This document shows positions 44,666-54,782 of a stretch of DNA of 64,000 bases, piece by piece. The notes under the pieces are model-generated. The model was given only the letters and a program-made list of their open reading frames with translations, was not told where the DNA came from and made no database searches. A program made the translations under genes and the position numbers. Position 1 is the stretch's first letter. Each line of letters starts with the position of its first letter. Source of the stretch: UBA7332 sp051652645. GTDB taxonomy: Bacteria > Bacteroidota > Bacteroidia > Bacteroidales > UBA7332. The stretch lies in contig JBOFUP010000079.1 in NCBI GenBank assembly GCA_051652645.1, positions 3,617 to 67,616 of the forward strand. Reading direction: 5' to 3'.

Positions 44666-46825
44666 ATGATTAAGATAAAATTTCAAACAGTAATGCTTTT
44701 GTTATTCACTGTGGCTATTTTATTTACTGGATGTAAAGAGGATACTTTTGTATCCTCTTCCGTTCAGGAGATAAAGTTCACTGCAGATGGAGGACAAGAG
44801 CTTTTGCGTATCTCTGCCTCAGGGAGTTGGGAGGTTAATAGTAACCAAGAATGGTGTACTCTTTCAGCTCACACAGGTTCAGGGGATGCTTCTATTCGTG
44901 TATCGGTTGACCCAAATAACGATCTTGAGGGTCGTGAAGCTTATATTGACATTAAATCAGGATCTGAGAAAACTCGTGTTGCAATTGTTCAAGATGGACA
45001 CGAATATATAGCCCTTTCAACTGAGCGCACTGTTGTGGCAAACGTTGCTGGTTCGGTGAAACTCTCCATTGAGGCTTCTGCGGCATGGGAGGTGACAAAA
45101 GATTCTGAATGGATTAGTTCCATTTCCCCATCTGAGGGATCAGGCAACTCTGAAGTGACTATTAACTTCAGCGAGAATACTCAAGATGATAATAGAGTTG
45201 CTCAATTGACTTTTAAGATAAAAGGTACATCATCACAAACAGTTTTTACTCTTGAACAATTAAGCATACATGGTAATGCAAGACAGAGAGACAGTATTGC
45301 TCTTGAGGCATTCGCTGCAAATTGTTTGACTATTAATAGAGAGAAATTGTGGAATAGATCTAACCCAATTAACCGTTGGGCTGGAATTACAACTAAAGTA
45401 GTTTCTGGAGATCTTCGTGTTTCGGAGATTAATTTAGCTTCTTTGATGACTTCAGAAGATGGTGAAGCAACTCCAGGGATAGTCGGTTCACACCTTCCAT
45501 CAGAACTTCAATTCCTAACAGAGCTTACTTCTCTTCAAATCAGTTCTTTTAATCTTGGAGGTGAGATTCCATCATTCTTAGGTAAATTAACAAAGTTGAC
45601 AACTTTGAATCTATCTTCTAATGTATTTGAAGGAACTCTTCCTGCAGAATTGGCTCAACTGACCAATCTTAGAGTGTTGAATATTTCAGCAAACTATTTA
45701 TCAGGAGATCTTCCTAACTTTATTGGTGATTTGACTTCTCTTACAGATCTTAATATATCAATAAATAACTTCCAGCGTATACCAGACAATTTTGCTAGAT
45801 TGGTAAATCTTACAAAGTTAAATATGTCAGGTTTAGGTCAAATACCTGATCTGGAGGAAGTTCCTTTAAGATTGTGCAAGTCTAAGGTGAATGTAAAGAG
45901 TGATAGTTTTGAGAGAGACTTCCCGGTTACTATTACTTATCTGTCTAAGCTAGAGAGTCTGAGAATGCACTCATCGAACTTCAAGGGATCAATTCCTTCT
46001 ACAATAAGTAATATGCAATCTCTAGGTGAGTTTGTAGCATATAACAATAAACTTTCAGGCTCTATTCCTGCTAGTATCCAATATGCTACAAAGATTCAGG
46101 TATTGAACTTATCACAGAATCAACTTTCTGGATCTATACCAGAGGGTTTGTCTGCACTTTCTCAATATCTTTTGACACTAAATCTCAGTGAAAATCAGCT
46201 CTCAGGGGAACTTCCTTCTGATTTTGCAGATCTTTATTGTACTTCTTGGAACCTTAGTGACAACAACCTGACCGGAAATGTAGATGCTATCTTCAACAGA
46301 GGATGGGCCATAGAGGTTTATTTGAATAATAATAACTTCTCAGGCTCTGTTCCTGAATCATTGGGTGCGGCGAAGAACATTGAGAGATTACATCTTTCTA
46401 ACAACAACTTCACTTCACTTCCTGACGGAATATTTGACTTGACTTCACTTCATGATTTAAGAGTTGATAATAATAAGATTACTCAGATCAATCCAAATAT
46501 TCAGTATCTTTCTAGATTGTCTATTCTACATCTGCATAACAATGAGATTACAGGTGAGATTCCTTCTTTCTTGGGCAATATCAATCGTCTTTCAAATCTA
46601 ACCCTTTCGGGTAATAGATTTATTGGCGAGGTACCACAATCTCTTATCGCTCTGAGTGACAAGAATGGAGCTCCTACTGCAGAAGGATCATGGTCTCCTT
46701 CTCCGCTAGATTGGAGTCAGATTTGTCCACAACAAGATGGGTATGGAGTAGATTACCCGTCAGGATATAACCCTGATCAAGGTAATGGAGAACTTGATGG
46801 TGAGATACCATCAATTGGAGTTTAA
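44666..46825 (+). CDS. BACON-LRR surface lipoprotein 5 (two BACON domains)
   Basis: 719 residues, the largest paralogue. Lipobox FTGC then KEDTF. Two BACON-like domains in tandem: about 34-112 (SGSWEVNSNQEWCTLSAHTG) and about 113-200 (AAWEVTKDSEWISSISPSEG). The cap is degenerate (RDSIALEAFAANCLTIN with RWAGITTKVVSGDLRV). About 18 LRRs follow (LTKLTTLNLSSNVFEGTLPA, NIERLHLSNNNFTSLPDGI). It ends QICPQQDGYGVDYPSGY plus a Gly/Asp-rich tail that is probably disordered. Last of the LRR run; a hairpin follows before the SusC gene. Confidence 0.85.
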   Translation: MIKIKFQTVMLLLFTVAILFTGCKEDTFVSSSVQEIKFTADGGQELLRISASGSWEVNSNQEWCTLSAHTGSGDASIRVSVDPNNDLEGREAYIDIKSGSEKTRVAIVQDGHEYIALSTERTVVANVAGSVKLSIEASAAWEVTKDSEWISSISPSEGSGNSEVTINFSENTQDDNRVAQLTFKIKGTSSQTVFTLEQLSIHGNARQRDSIALEAFAANCLTINREKLWNRSNPINRWAGITTKVVSGDLRVSEINLASLMTSEDGEATPGIVGSHLPSELQFLTELTSLQISSFNLGGEIPSFLGKLTKLTTLNLSSNVFEGTLPAELAQLTNLRVLNISANYLSGDLPNFIGDLTSLTDLNISINNFQRIPDNFARLVNLTKLNMSGLGQIPDLEEVPLRLCKSKVNVKSDSFERDFPVTITYLSKLESLRMHSSNFKGSIPSTISNMQSLGEFVAYNNKLSGSIPASIQYATKIQVLNLSQNQLSGSIPEGLSALSQYLLTLNLSENQLSGELPSDFADLYCTSWNLSDNNLTGNVDAIFNRGWAIEVYLNNNNFSGSVPESLGAAKNIERLHLSNNNFTSLPDGIFDLTSLHDLRVDNNKITQINPNIQYLSRLSILHLHNNEITGEIPSFLGNINRLSNLTLSGNRFIGEVPQSLIALSDKNGAPTAEGSWSPSPLDWSQICPQQDGYGVDYPSGYNPDQGNGELDGEIPSIGV

Positions 46826-46832
46826 TATTTTG

Positions 46833-46879
46833 TATACTCAGTGTTATTCGTAATATTCTTAAGATTAACACTGAGTATA
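46833..46879 (+). terminator. Hairpin between the LRR run and the second SusC gene
   Basis: A perfect 14-bp stem (46833-46846 with 46866-46879) with a 19-base loop, followed by a U-rich but broken tail. It may reduce or separate transcription of LRR genes and the SusCD genes. Confidence 0.6.
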
Positions 46880-46926
46880 TACTTATATTTTAGATAAACA
46901 ATACAACTAATTTCAACAGCGAATCA

Positions 46927-49845
46927 ATGCGTAGATTATTTTTAATGATTACCGGATGGTTGATTCTTTCTTGTGTGGCTTTTGCTCAAGAGCGAACCAT
47001 TAAAGGAGAAGTTACAGCCGCTTCGGATAAAGAGCCGCTAATTGGAGCTTATGTTATTAACACTAGCAAAGATGGTACGGTAGGTGAGATCACTGATTAC
47101 GATGGTAAATATCAGATTAGTGCTAAATCAGGAGATGTTTTAAAGTTTTCATACATCGGTATGGAGAGTGTTTCTGTGACTGTTAAAGATCAGAACACTA
47201 TTAACGTAGCCATGAACTCTGATAGTAAGGAGCTTGAAGAGCTTGTTGTTATCGGTTACGGTACTCGTAAGAAGGGTACAATCACAGGTTCTGTAACTCA
47301 AGTTGATGCTAAATCTATAGAAGCTAGACCAGTTGCTAGTTTCGACCAAGCACTTCAAGGACAAGTAGCAGGTCTTTCAGTTACTACTTCTAGTGGAGAG
47401 CCTTCTGCTTCTTCTTCAGTTCGTATACGTGGTGTTGGATCTATTAGTGCAGGTACTGCTCCTTTGTATATCATGGATGGAGTAGCTATCTCAGCAGGAG
47501 ACTTCTCGACACTTAATATGAATGATATTGAGAATATCACCGTTCTTAAGGATGCTTCTTCAACTTCAATTTATGGTGCTCGTGCTGCTAACGGTGTAAT
47601 CGTAATTACTACTAAACGTGGTAAGTTTGGTGATAAAGGTACAGTTAGCTTTAGAGCTCAGTATGGTATCTCTAGTTTGATGGAGTCAAACTATAAGATG
47701 ATGAATACAGAGCAGATGCTTGAGCTTGAGGTCTTGACTGGTATGCGTTCAAAGGATGATCCAATGATTTCATCACTTAGTAAGATTAACACTAACTGGA
47801 CAGATGAGCTTTATCGCAATGGTCACACTCAAAACTATGAGTTTTCGGCTATGGGTGGTACAGATAAGTTGAGCTACTATATTTCGGCTGCTTACTTCGA
47901 GCAAGAGGGTATTACGGCTCGTTCTGGTTTGGAGAGATATACCGTTCGTTCTAACATCGAGACTAATGTAAACAACTGGTTGAAACTTGGGCTTAATATG
48001 ACAGCTGGATACTCAGAAACGATGTCTACTGTTTCTGGTTCATCTATCGCTAACCCTGCTTTGGCTGCTTTTGTTTCAAAACCATACCGTGCGGTTCGCG
48101 ACGAAAATGGTGATGTAATTACAAACTTCGATGGTGATTTGAACCCTGTTCACTACATCGAGACTAATCCATCAAAAAGTACGGATGTTAAACTTGTTGC
48201 ATCGCTTTTTGCTGAAGTAAAACTTTTGGATAATCTTAAGTTCAAAACTCTTGGAGGTATTGACGCAGTAGATATGAGAACGTCTTCACGCTCACTTCCT
48301 AGCTATATCGGTAACCTACAAGTGGGTGGTAACGCTAGTGAATCTTTTGGCCGTGGATACCGTTTGACATGGACAAACACTGTGACTTACTTAGGTAATT
48401 ATAAAGATAAGCATAATTACACTCTACTTGGAGGACAAGAGGCTATCGTTTATAACTCAGACAACTTTGCTGCAGCTACTCAGGGTATAGCAGATGATCG
48501 TCTTTCTCATATGGGTGCTGGTATTATTCCGGTCCTTGCTACAGGTGGTTACTCTAGTGGTTATACTTATCTTTCAGCATTTGCTCGTGGAGAGTATAAC
48601 TATGATTACAAGTACTATGTAGACCTATCTCTTCGTGCTGATGGATCTTCTCGTTTTGCTAAAGGAAATAAATGGGCTCCATTCTGGTCTGTTGGTACAA
48701 TGTGGGATGTTACTAAGGAGAACTTCTGGAATGACAACAAAATACTTACAGGCTTGCAGCTTACTGCAAGTATTGGTACTTCTGGTAACTCAGAGATTGG
48801 ATATAACGACTACCAATATTGGGTATCAACAGGTCCTATCTACAATGGAGTATCTGGTATGGCTCCAAGTCCAACTCCAGGTAACGAAGATTTGACTTGG
48901 GAATCTATCATGTCGACAAACGTAGGTTTGAATCTTCGATTCATCAATCGTTTCAATATGAAATTGGATTACTATAGTAAGGTTACTACTGATATGTTGA
49001 TGGCTGTTCCTGTTTCGCAAGTTACTGGTTACAATACTATCACATCCAATATTGGTAAGATGACTAACCAAGGTGTCGAGTTTGAGATCAGTGGAGATCT
49101 ATACCGTAGTAAGAATTGGGGTGTTAATCTGTCTACTAACTTCTCTTACAACCACAACCGCATCAATGAGCTTTATGATGGTGCAGAAGGGTATGTATCT
49201 GCTAATACAGGGACTAAGCTTCAAGTAGATAGACCATACGGTTCATTCTTTATGCCTCGCTACGCTGGTGTTAACCCTGCAAATGGTGATCCTCTTTGGT
49301 ATGACAAAGATGGGAATGTAACTAATGAGTTTAGCAATGAGAATGCAGTATTCCTTGATAAAACTTACTACGCTCCATGGAGTGGGGGTACTACTCTAAG
49401 TGTTGATTACAAAGGATTCTCTCTTTCAGCTTTCTTCAACTGGGTTGCTGATAAGTATGTATTCAACAACGTAAGATTCTTTACCGAGAACTCATCACCA
49501 GAGTATATTTCTGCTTGGAACCAATCAACAAAGATGTTGAATATGTGGCAGAAACCAGGAGATGTGACTGAAATACCAAGAGCCGGGACAGAGAACCAAT
49601 TTGATGATCGTTGGATTGAGAACTCTTCATTCTTCAAACTTAAGAATGTAACTCTAGCTTATAATTTCCCTTCAACTCTTTTGCAGAAGGCAAGTATAGG
49701 TAGTGCTCGTATTTTTGTTCAAGGACAGAACCTATTTACATTGACTAAATTCCAAGGTTTTGATCCAGAAGTAGATTCAAACTTGACTTTTGGTAGATAT
49801 CCTTCTTCTCGTCAGTTTGTATTTGGTCTTGACTTAAAGTTTTAA
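46927..49845 (+). CDS. SusC/RagA family TonB-linked outer-membrane transporter (protease/LRR locus)
   Basis: 972 residues. Signal peptide (to about 21, AFAQ), carboxypeptidase-regulatory-like domain (about 24-100, TIKGEVTAASDKEPLIGAYV), TonB box region LEELVVIGYGTRKKGTITGS, plug domain with SVRIRGVGSISAGTAPLYIM and TVLKDASSTSIYGARAANGV, then the barrel ending QFVFGLDLKF. No STN domain. The SusD partner starts 13 bases downstream. Context (LRR lipoproteins, a subtilase, a nearby metalloprotease, no glycan enzymes) suggests peptide uptake as in P. gingivalis RagAB instead of sugar uptake; this is inference. Confidence 0.93.
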   Translation: MRRLFLMITGWLILSCVAFAQERTIKGEVTAASDKEPLIGAYVINTSKDGTVGEITDYDGKYQISAKSGDVLKFSYIGMESVSVTVKDQNTINVAMNSDSKELEELVVIGYGTRKKGTITGSVTQVDAKSIEARPVASFDQALQGQVAGLSVTTSSGEPSASSSVRIRGVGSISAGTAPLYIMDGVAISAGDFSTLNMNDIENITVLKDASSTSIYGARAANGVIVITTKRGKFGDKGTVSFRAQYGISSLMESNYKMMNTEQMLELEVLTGMRSKDDPMISSLSKINTNWTDELYRNGHTQNYEFSAMGGTDKLSYYISAAYFEQEGITARSGLERYTVRSNIETNVNNWLKLGLNMTAGYSETMSTVSGSSIANPALAAFVSKPYRAVRDENGDVITNFDGDLNPVHYIETNPSKSTDVKLVASLFAEVKLLDNLKFKTLGGIDAVDMRTSSRSLPSYIGNLQVGGNASESFGRGYRLTWTNTVTYLGNYKDKHNYTLLGGQEAIVYNSDNFAAATQGIADDRLSHMGAGIIPVLATGGYSSGYTYLSAFARGEYNYDYKYYVDLSLRADGSSRFAKGNKWAPFWSVGTMWDVTKENFWNDNKILTGLQLTASIGTSGNSEIGYNDYQYWVSTGPIYNGVSGMAPSPTPGNEDLTWESIMSTNVGLNLRFINRFNMKLDYYSKVTTDMLMAVPVSQVTGYNTITSNIGKMTNQGVEFEISGDLYRSKNWGVNLSTNFSYNHNRINELYDGAEGYVSANTGTKLQVDRPYGSFFMPRYAGVNPANGDPLWYDKDGNVTNEFSNENAVFLDKTYYAPWSGGTTLSVDYKGFSLSAFFNWVADKYVFNNVRFFTENSSPEYISAWNQSTKMLNMWQKPGDVTEIPRAGTENQFDDRWIENSSFFKLKNVTLAYNFPSTLLQKASIGSARIFVQGQNLFTLTKFQGFDPEVDSNLTFGRYPSSRQFVFGLDLKF

Positions 49846-49858
49846 AGTAGCGTAAACA

Positions 49859-51388
49859 ATGAAAAAGATATTAATGATTTTAGCCACACTCTTCACACTT
49901 AGTTCTTGTGATGGCTTTTTGGATGTCGAAGCAGAGACAGGTATTCCAGAAGAGGAGGCAATTGAGACTATAGATGATGTACGTGCCTTCCGTGTGGGTA
50001 TATACTCTGCATTTAAGAATTCAGGCGGTATAGCTTATACATCTGTTTTAGCTTCTGAAATGCAAGCTGATTTGATGCTTCCTGTGCAGGGAAACACTCA
50101 GTCTTTTGCACAAGAGGTAAACTGGACGATTAACTCTCAGAATTTCTCAGGATCTTCTGTTTGGGAATCTATGTACCAAGGTATTGCTAGAACAAATTTT
50201 CTACTATCTAAAACTCCAGCTTTAAAAGCAAAGCTGGAAGAATTAGGTACTAGTTCTGCAAAAAGTCAGATTGAAGAGATTGAGCAAATTGAAGCAGAAT
50301 GCTACTTTGCACGTGCTTTTGCTCGTGTTGAGTTAGTTAAACTTTTTGCTGATGCATATGATCCTGCTAAGGCATCTACTCAGCTTGCTTTACCTATTTG
50401 GAATAAGCATGGTATAGGTACTCCAAAGAGAGAAACGATGGAGGTGTACTACAATGAAGTATTAGCTGATATTGAAAAAGCATCTATACTAACACAAGGT
50501 ATCTCAACTGGTAAATATGCCGATGAGGTTTACTTTACATTAGGTACTGTTCTTTCTTTGAAAACTCGTGTTCACGTTTACATGCAAGAGTGGGAGAAAG
50601 CTATCGAGACAGCTACAAAAGTAATTGAAGATTTCGATTACGAATTAGCTGATGCAAAAGATGCTACTATCTACACAAACTCATCTTACTATAAGATGTG
50701 GAAGAATGATACAAGTAAAGAGATTATCTGGAAAGTTGCTTACATTAATACAGAAGAGAACCTAGCTTCACTAGGTGGTAAATTGACTGAGATGGCTACT
50801 GGACTTCAGCAGCTTCCTGACTTTATCCCTTCTAATGATTATTTGAATCTTTACGTAGCGAATGATATTCGTCGTAAGATTTTCTTTATCGACAACGTGG
50901 CTACTGACTACTCTTCTGGACTAGTTGCTACTCTATTGTCTAAATACCCAGGTAATCCTGAACTAAACAATAGTAGTGTTGAGCGCTATGTCAATATGCC
51001 TAAGGTATTCAGACTTTCAGAGATATATCTTCTGCGTGCTGAAGCTTACTCTGAAATTAACAATTCAGCTCTATCATGTGCAGACCTTACTACACTTTTA
51101 AGTAAGCGTATTGATGGAACAGGTTATGAAGTTGTTGCATCTGGTGAAGAGCTAAAGCGTATCATTCGTGAAGAGCGTGTTAGAGAATTGGGTATGGAAG
51201 GTCACAGATTATATGATTTGAAGCGCTACAAGCAAGGTTTCTCTCGTAAGTCTCAAACAGGAACTCAGCCTATTGCTTCTAGCTTATCTATAAGTGCTGA
51301 CAACGTAAGATTCACTTGGCCAATTCCAAAACATGAACTAGATGTTCCAAACTCACAAATGGTGGGTAATGAAAGTAACAATTTGTAA
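49859..51388 (+). CDS. SusD/RagB family lipoprotein (protease/LRR locus)
   Basis: 509 residues. Lipobox LSSC then DGFLDVEAETGIPEEEAI, a typical SusD start. TPR-like helices include IEAECYFARAFARVELVKLF. C-terminal RLSEIYLLRAEAYSEIN, LKRIIREERVRELGMEGHRL and TWPIPKHELDVPNSQM match the SusD/RagB C-terminal region. Surface lid and ligand-binding partner of the preceding SusC. Followed after 27 bases by a DUF4843-like lipoprotein. Confidence 0.92.
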   Translation: MKKILMILATLFTLSSCDGFLDVEAETGIPEEEAIETIDDVRAFRVGIYSAFKNSGGIAYTSVLASEMQADLMLPVQGNTQSFAQEVNWTINSQNFSGSSVWESMYQGIARTNFLLSKTPALKAKLEELGTSSAKSQIEEIEQIEAECYFARAFARVELVKLFADAYDPAKASTQLALPIWNKHGIGTPKRETMEVYYNEVLADIEKASILTQGISTGKYADEVYFTLGTVLSLKTRVHVYMQEWEKAIETATKVIEDFDYELADAKDATIYTNSSYYKMWKNDTSKEIIWKVAYINTEENLASLGGKLTEMATGLQQLPDFIPSNDYLNLYVANDIRRKIFFIDNVATDYSSGLVATLLSKYPGNPELNNSSVERYVNMPKVFRLSEIYLLRAEAYSEINNSALSCADLTTLLSKRIDGTGYEVVASGEELKRIIREERVRELGMEGHRLYDLKRYKQGFSRKSQTGTQPIASSLSISADNVRFTWPIPKHELDVPNSQMVGNESNNL

Positions 51389-51415
51389 TAACAATCTTAA
51401 AATTGAACTACCCTT

Positions 51416-52357
51416 ATGAGATTTAAGAATATTCTCACAGCAGCATTGCTGCTTCTCTCTATCACGGCTTGTTCGTTTGAGGAGGTTATTTATGATGGTC
51501 CAAATATTGTTTATTTTGACAATAAAGCAGAGATTAGAGATGAGTTGGATGAATTAAACAGTGAAGTCTCTTTCCGTCTAGTTTCTCCTTTGGCTAAATC
51601 TTACGATCGTGAGTATAAAATCCAAAGAGCTATAGGAAGTACTATTGATCCAACAAACTATGAAATTCTTACCACTAGTGTAATTATTCCAGCAGGGTCA
51701 TATTGGGGTGATGGCAAAGTTTCTTTCTCAGCAGATGCTTTATCTGCTAAAGTCGATACTCTAGCACTTCGCATTAACCCAATGGATGGACAAGTTGCTC
51801 AATTTGATGATCTTTTAAAGATTTACGTATCTCGTCGTTGTGACTTTGATCCAATTCGTTACAAAGGTGATTATACATTCTACTCTACTATGTTTGGTGG
51901 TGGAAAAACTGTCGAACTAGATGTTGTGACAGATAATCAAGGTCTTATTGTTAAGGATCAAATCATGGTTAAGAGTTGGTATGGTCGAGGAAATGATGTT
52001 GTAATGAAATTCGAACGTAGTGAGGATGGTAAGAGAATCGTTCCTACTGTAGAGGTTCAGTCTGGTGGTGAGGTTCAAGTAGGAAGTTCTCTTCTTCCTT
52101 TCAAAGTTCACACTTCAGAGATGTACAGCTATCCAGGTCTACCAAAAAGCGAAAATGAATCATTCCTATTCACTTGTAGTGGAGAAATGACCGTATACCT
52201 TGTCTTTGGTGTATTCCAAACTCTTGAAGATGGAACCCTACAGACTGGTTATTTGATTGGTAGCCCATCTCCAGAATATCTAACAAAAAACAGCTCACCA
52301 TATAGTTTAGGATCTAAAAGTGGTTCTTTAGATATGAGGGGTGAGGTTCGATTCTAA
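51416..52357 (+). CDS. DUF4843-like lipoprotein
   Basis: 313 residues. Lipobox ITAC then SFEEVIYDGPNIVYFD. Beta-rich mature part. The opening and the TFRL-like segment EVSFRLVSPLAKSYDREYKI with IPAGSYWGDGKVSFSADAL resemble DUF4843 lipoproteins that commonly follow SusD and are thought to act as surface accessory or binding proteins. The C-terminal half (from about 140, CDFDPIRYKGDYTFYSTMFG) is a second beta domain that I do not recognise. Co-transcribed with SusCD. Confidence 0.65.
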   Translation: MRFKNILTAALLLLSITACSFEEVIYDGPNIVYFDNKAEIRDELDELNSEVSFRLVSPLAKSYDREYKIQRAIGSTIDPTNYEILTTSVIIPAGSYWGDGKVSFSADALSAKVDTLALRINPMDGQVAQFDDLLKIYVSRRCDFDPIRYKGDYTFYSTMFGGGKTVELDVVTDNQGLIVKDQIMVKSWYGRGNDVVMKFERSEDGKRIVPTVEVQSGGEVQVGSSLLPFKVHTSEMYSYPGLPKSENESFLFTCSGEMTVYLVFGVFQTLEDGTLQTGYLIGSPSPEYLTKNSSPYSLGSKSGSLDMRGEVRF

Positions 52358-52384
52358 TAAGTAATAGAACAATCACATTAACCA

Positions 52385-53479
52385 ATGAGTATGAATAATT
52401 CAATTAAAATGCTTTCTATAGCATTGGGGCTTGCATCAATTTCTGGTGCTGCTTACGCAAAAAGCCCCATGAGTAATCCTATACAAACTGCGGTTCCATT
52501 TTTGAATGAAGCAACAAATGCTCGTTCAGCTGCATTAGGTGGAAGCGGTGTAGCAACATCGGCGGATCTTCATTCGATCTACACTAACGTTGCTAAGACT
52601 GCTTACTTCGAAAAACAAGGTGGAGCATCTCTTTCGTATAGCGATTTCGGACAAAAACAGTTGACTTTTAATTCAATCTACAAGTTGGGATCTAAGCATG
52701 GAATTACGTTGGGAGCAAGAGTGCTCCCAACTGTTTCTACTAGTTTCCTTGATGCAAATGACCAGCTTGGAGAGGCAAAAGCAAATAACTTTACCATTGA
52801 TGCGGGTTACGCATATGCTATTAGACCATATTTATCTTTAGGTTTGGGCTTACACTATATCTACTCCGATCATGGTATCCCAGGAACTGAAGTCGTAAAT
52901 ACGTTAGCATTTGATTTAGGTGCTTATTTCCACAAATCTTTTACAGGATTTGGATTGCCTATGGCATGGGGTGCTGGCTTAAGTCTCTCTAATATTGGAC
53001 CTAAAGTGAGTTATTCCCAAGAAGGAGCTCAAGAGTATATGCCATCAAATATTGCACTTGGAGGCTCATTGTCCGCAACTGTTGCTAAAGATCACTCACT
53101 ATCACTTTCTTTGGATCTTAACAAACTGATGGCACCAACACCTAAGAATGCATCAAGCGATCAATTAGTAGGTAAAGTACCAAATTACAACTTTATACAA
53201 GCTATTATTAATTCTTTTGCTGATGCACCAGCAGGATTTACAGAAGAGCTTAAAGAGATAATGATTTCTACAGGTATTGAGTATAACTACCGTGACTTCC
53301 TTTTCGGAAGAGTTGGTTATCATTATCAAAACAGATCAAAGGGTGACTTAAATTACTTAGCTATCGGTGCAGGTGCTAATTATGCAAACTTTCAGTTAGA
53401 TCTTAGCTACAATAGATCGGTTGCAGATAATCCATTGCAATCTAACTATGTAGCAGTTTCTTTAGGATATAGCTTTTAA
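52385..53479 (+). CDS. PorV/PorQ family outer-membrane barrel protein
   Basis: 364 residues with a signal peptide (to about 27, AAYA). The start of the mature protein, PFLNEATNARSAALGGSGVA, with TSADLHSIYTNVAKTAYFE, is the hallmark of the PorV/PorQ (UPF0164-like) family. This family includes PorV, which collects T9SS substrates at the SprA translocon, and PorQ. The rest is a beta-barrel ending YVAVSLGYSF. Finding a family member inside a SusCD operon, next to a subtilase with a T9SS-like C-terminus, suggests a dedicated shuttle or anchor role; that is inference. It could also be an unrelated FadL-like channel. Final Met choice uncertain (two Met within four codons). Confidence 0.75.
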   Translation: MSMNNSIKMLSIALGLASISGAAYAKSPMSNPIQTAVPFLNEATNARSAALGGSGVATSADLHSIYTNVAKTAYFEKQGGASLSYSDFGQKQLTFNSIYKLGSKHGITLGARVLPTVSTSFLDANDQLGEAKANNFTIDAGYAYAIRPYLSLGLGLHYIYSDHGIPGTEVVNTLAFDLGAYFHKSFTGFGLPMAWGAGLSLSNIGPKVSYSQEGAQEYMPSNIALGGSLSATVAKDHSLSLSLDLNKLMAPTPKNASSDQLVGKVPNYNFIQAIINSFADAPAGFTEELKEIMISTGIEYNYRDFLFGRVGYHYQNRSKGDLNYLAIGAGANYANFQLDLSYNRSVADNPLQSNYVAVSLGYSF

Positions 53480-53588
53480 TATATTGTGTTTATTACGGAG
53501 TAATAGGTATTAGAGTATTATTTTGAGGACTAAAAAGTATTAGTCTAGATTAAATCAACTTCATTAATAACCAATTTTAAAAACTAGC

Positions 53589-54704
53589 ATGATGAAAAGA
53601 AAACTTTTTGGATTGATTTTTGCAGCTGCTGTTGCAACACCTTTAGTAACACTCACATCTTGTAGTGATGATGACAAAACAAAGGTTGTTCCCTCTACAC
53701 CGTTTATCAAGGTATACAATACTGAGATCTCTTTCAATGAAGAGATGACTCAAGCAACGATTCAAGGTATTGTGTCAAATGTTGAGTTTGAGGTTCTTTC
53801 TTATCCTTCATGGATTGAGAGTGTAACTCTTAAGGCTGAAAACGGTGGTGAGTTTTACACAGCAATCGTTCTTCTTAAAGCATCTGATTTTGATGATGAG
53901 AAGCGTGAAGGTGTTATTACGTTTAAGGATAAATCATCTGATTACACTTCTGATTATACAATAGTATGTGAACCGAGCAATTTTAGTCTTAGGGTTTCTT
54001 GGGCAGATGAGTTCAATGATATCTTTGATTCAAATGCATCAGTTGAGGGAGCTATAACTAAGGCTATTGTTAACATCACATCTAAACCAGGAGAAGATGT
54101 TCAATTGAGAGCATTTGAGAGAATTGGTTTTAGATTCAGCGAAGAGCCATCTGAGTTTGTAACTATAACAGAGGTTCCTGCATCAACTCGTGCAGCCTAT
54201 AATGTTAAGTCATACGAAGTGAGTTTCGCAACTTATTCAAACGATAATCAATGGAATCCAGTGATTCGTGAATTCCGAATTTATCCTATTCCTGTTGCCC
54301 ACCTTGAGATATTTAATCCAAACAACACAGGTATTCAGGATTACAAGGATGTAAGGCAACACAGAGATGACATTGTTCGCTTCGAAGACGGACTTTATAT
54401 TTCGGTACCTAACGAAGGAGCATCTATAGACGTTACTTTCCAAGCAACAGAAGAGTGTGAGGTTTCTCTTGGAGAACTTGAATACGACATGAGTGTAACT
54501 CCACCTAGCTTCTCTGATTATTCAATCGTTAAGAAATCAGAGTCTGAAATAATCAAAGGCAGAAGAACTTATGTTTACACTTTAACAATGAGTAAATGTC
54601 CTGATGATCTAGAGTGGGGAAGAGGTTCTAACGTTGTAATAGTTCCAACTTCTAATATAAATGAGTCAAAAACTATACCAGTATCGCAAGACGGTTGGTA
54701 TTAA
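53589..54704 (+). CDS. Uncharacterised lipoprotein of the protease/LRR locus
   Basis: 371 residues. Lipobox LTSC then SDDDKTKV, strongly acidic, so probably surface exposed. Residues about 35-125 look like a BACON/Ig-type beta sandwich (FEVLSYPSWIESVTL). The C-terminal 240 residues are beta-rich and unrecognised. Located 109 bases after the PorV-like gene and followed by a good terminator, so it ends the SusCD transcript or has its own. Function unknown; accessory binding protein is a guess from position. Confidence 0.7.
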   Translation: MMKRKLFGLIFAAAVATPLVTLTSCSDDDKTKVVPSTPFIKVYNTEISFNEEMTQATIQGIVSNVEFEVLSYPSWIESVTLKAENGGEFYTAIVLLKASDFDDEKREGVITFKDKSSDYTSDYTIVCEPSNFSLRVSWADEFNDIFDSNASVEGAITKAIVNITSKPGEDVQLRAFERIGFRFSEEPSEFVTITEVPASTRAAYNVKSYEVSFATYSNDNQWNPVIREFRIYPIPVAHLEIFNPNNTGIQDYKDVRQHRDDIVRFEDGLYISVPNEGASIDVTFQATEECEVSLGELEYDMSVTPPSFSDYSIVKKSESEIIKGRRTYVYTLTMSKCPDDLEWGRGSNVVIVPTSNINESKTIPVSQDGWY

Positions 54705-54733
54705 TATTGATTTATAATAATCTGTATATCATT

Positions 54734-54770
54734 AAAACCAGAGAGACTTGTAACTCTCTCTGGTTTTTTT
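54734..54770 (+). terminator. Terminator after the uncharacterised lipoprotein
   Basis: A perfect 13-bp stem (54734-54746 with 54755-54767), an 8-base loop and a run of T to 54770. It separates the SusCD group from the DUF1573-subtilase pair. Confidence 0.85.
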
Positions 54771-54782
54771 AATTTCAATCTT

